Assembly (NCBI GenBank): GCA_039707655.1 | Contig: CM077665.1 | Location: 446,771,531-446,835,530 of the forward strand | DNA length: 64,000 nucleotides | From: Elymus sibiricus | Taxonomy: Eukaryota; Streptophyta; Magnoliopsida; Poales; Poaceae | Direction of reading: 5' to 3' | Part shown: in pieces, positions 62,551 through 64,000 of the stretch | Numbering within the stretch: position 1 is the stretch's first letter | Layout of the letters: each line of letters starts with the position of its first letter | Notes under the pieces: model-generated | The model's database searches: none | The model's input: the letters and a program-made list of their open reading frames with translations, nothing else | What the model was told of the DNA's origin: nothing | Position numbers and translations under genes: made by a program

Positions 62551-64000
62551 TCAAAATAAATCATGAAATGCATGAAAAATAGCAAATGAAGTCAGAAAAG
62601 GGTTGAAAAGTGATGACGTGGCTTTGAATGGTGCATATTGAATGCTGAAAAAGTCTTGAGTTAAAATACGTTTAAAAATATGAAATCCCTTTGTAATAGA
62701 CATGTTTTCGTCCGAAACCCTAATACTTCGAAGGAGATTGTCCAGTTTCTACACGAAGTACATCCAGTTTTTCCCGTAACCCTCTCAACTTCTTAGCACA
62801 TGCTATGTGGGTGAAATTGTGATAACATGCCAATTTTCAACCATTCCAGAGTTCATTTGCAGTGCTTTTCAATCTCTAGGTCATCTTAGCTCAAAATAAA
62901 TCATGAAATGCATGAAAAATAGCAAATGTAGTCAGAAAAGGGTTAAAAGTGATGATGTGGCTTTGAATGGTGCATATTGAATGCAGAAAAAGTCTTGAGT
63001 TAAAATATGTTTAAAAATATGAAATCCCTTTGTAATAGACGAGTTTTCGTCTGAAACCCTGATACTTCGAAGGAGATTGTCCAGTTTGTACACGAAGAGC
63101 ATTCAGTTTTTCCCGTAACCCTCTCAACTTTTTAGCACATGCTATGTGGGTGAAATTATGATACCATGCCAATTTTCAACCATTCCAGAGTTCATTTGCA
63201 GTGCTTTTCAATCTTAGGGTCATCTTAGCTCAAAATAAATCATGAAATGCATGAAAAATAGCAAATGAAGTCAGAAAAGGGTTGAAAAGTGATGATGTGG
63301 CTTTGAATGGTGCATATTGAATGCAGAAAAAGTCTTGAGTTAAAATATGTTTAAAAAATGAAATCCCTTTTGTAATAGACGAGTTTTCGTCCGAAACCCT
63401 GATACTTCGAAGGAGATTGTCCAGTTTGTACACGAAGTGCATCCAGTTTTTCCCGTAACTTTCTCAACTTTTTAGCACATGCTATGTGGGTGAAATTATG
63501 ATACCATGCCAATTATCAACCATTTCAGAGTTCATTTGCAGTGCTTTTCAATCTCAGGGTCATCTTAGCTCAAAATAAATCATGAAATGCATGAAAAATA
63601 GCAAATGAAGTCAGAAAAGGGTTGAAAAGTGATGATGTGGCTTTGAATGGTGCATATTGAATGCAGAAAAAGTCTTGAGTTAAAATATGTTTAAAAAAAA
63701 TAAAATCCTTTTGTAATAGACGAGTTTTCGTCCGAAACCCTGATACTTCGAAGGAGATTGTCCAGTTTGTACACGAAGTGCATCCAGTTTTTCCCGTAAC
63801 CCACTCACCTTTTTAGCACATGCTATGTGGGTGAAATTATGATACCATGCCAATTTAGAACCATTTCAGAGTTCATTTGCAGTGCTTTTCAATCTCAGGG
63901 TCATCTTAGCTCAAAATAAATCATGAAATGCATGAAAAATAGCAAATGAAGTCAGAAAAGGGTTGAAAAGTGATGATGTGGCTTTGAATGGTGCATATTG
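62551..64000. repeat. Right-edge monomers outside the core HOR
   Basis: The monomer at 62,551 is gamma5-like (GACGTGG, GCTGAAA, ATACGTTT, GTGATAAC, TCTCTAGG). 62,891 is of the short TTAAAAG class with GTCTGAAACC and GAAGAGCATTCAG. 63,230 is A-like, with AATCTCAGGG in place of AATTTCAGGG. 63,570 is B-like on the left with an eight-A tract, TACACGAAG, CCCACTCACC and a TTTAGAACC right end. A 90-base partial monomer begins at 63,911. The order matches 18,677-20,035, not the core. Confidence 0.87.

Larger units (their letters stand above)
1..64000. repeat. Satellite DNA array, ~340-bp monomer, head-to-tail
   Basis: The same ~340-base unit recurs from the first base to the last. The opening motif AATGCATGAAAAATAGC at base 1 returns at 341 and finally at 63,927, giving 188 full monomers averaging 340.03 bp plus 74 bases. 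All copies have the same orientation. No unique sequence, inverted monomer or inserted element was seen. Monomers are AT-rich and by eye roughly 93-97% identical between types, while copies of the same type in the core are nearly identical. Such long, pure, hierarchically organised arrays are typical of eukaryotic centromeric or other constitutive heterochromatin; that location is inferred. No family name can be assigned from memory. The array is not bounded here, so its total size is unknown. Confidence 0.98.

Noticed and set aside
325..63442. Recurring ~70-residue open frames on the minus strand, about one per monomer (variants of 67-90 residues)
   Set aside because: They are by-products of the satellite. 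The same frame opens in most monomers because the monomers are near-identical, 1-bp indels in the A-tract close or shift it at will (types D, E, F and gamma6 lack it), and the differences among copies do not favour synonymous sites. There is no recognisable domain, promoter or ribosome-related signal.
1..64000. CRISPR array
   Set aside because: CRISPR needs short repeats with unique spacers. Here the whole 340-bp period is repeated and no segment behaves as a unique spacer.
1..64000. Tandem gene family, rDNA spacer or LTR-derived array
   Set aside because: No rRNA, tRNA or 5S-like internal promoter was seen, nor any LTR ends (TG...CA with a primer-binding site), polyprotein motif or intact gene between repeats.

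Overview
The whole 64 kb window is one uninterrupted satellite DNA array. A monomer of about 340 bp repeats head to tail, always in the same orientation. Counting from base 1 there are 188 complete monomers (mean 340.03 bp) and a 74-base partial one at the right edge. No protein-coding gene, rRNA, tRNA, CRISPR array, transposon insertion, telomere repeat or unique flanking sequence is visible, and the array runs off both ends. It must come from a eukaryotic genome, most likely a centromeric, pericentromeric or subtelomeric heterochromatin block. A plant is my weak preference (340 bp is about two 170-bp nucleosomal units, and there are multi-monomer higher-order repeats), but the sequence does not settle the taxon. 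I do not recognise the satellite family.

Monomers are phased here at the recurring TCAAAATAAATC. They fall into recurring types with diagnostic bases, and the order of types gives higher-order repeats (HORs). The left third (1-20,375) is heterogeneous and older-looking. It holds two copies of a 6-mer HOR (665-4,402, period 2,039 bp), two copies of a 4-mer (5,421-8,141, 1,360 bp), two 8-mer copies (from 11,201, offset about 2,718 bp) with a 3-mer duplication inside the second, and mixed monomers between them. From 20,376 to 25,476 a second 6-mer (here 'gamma', 2,040 bp) is repeated. From 25,477 to 35,340 gamma monomers interleave with the monomers of the main HOR through hybrid monomers and nested duplications.

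The homogeneous core is 35,341-62,550: 80 monomers forming 14 tandem units of a 6-monomer HOR (types A-B-C-D-E-F, 2,041 bp). Units differ by only a handful of bases. Four units have altered monomer number (3, 7, 5 and 5), explained by in-register unequal exchange. At 62,551 the core ends abruptly and monomer types like those at 18.7-20.0 kb return.

The main biology is array evolution. Two larger tandem duplications (offsets about 7,142 bp and 5,103 bp) lie on top of the HOR, several hybrid monomers have crossovers bracketed to about 40-100 bp, and a relative order of some events can be read. Each monomer also has internal structure: a CpG-rich patch of six CpGs in 76 bp in an otherwise CpG-free monomer, four short dyads, and a 27-28 bp imperfect inverted repeat spanning the monomer junction.
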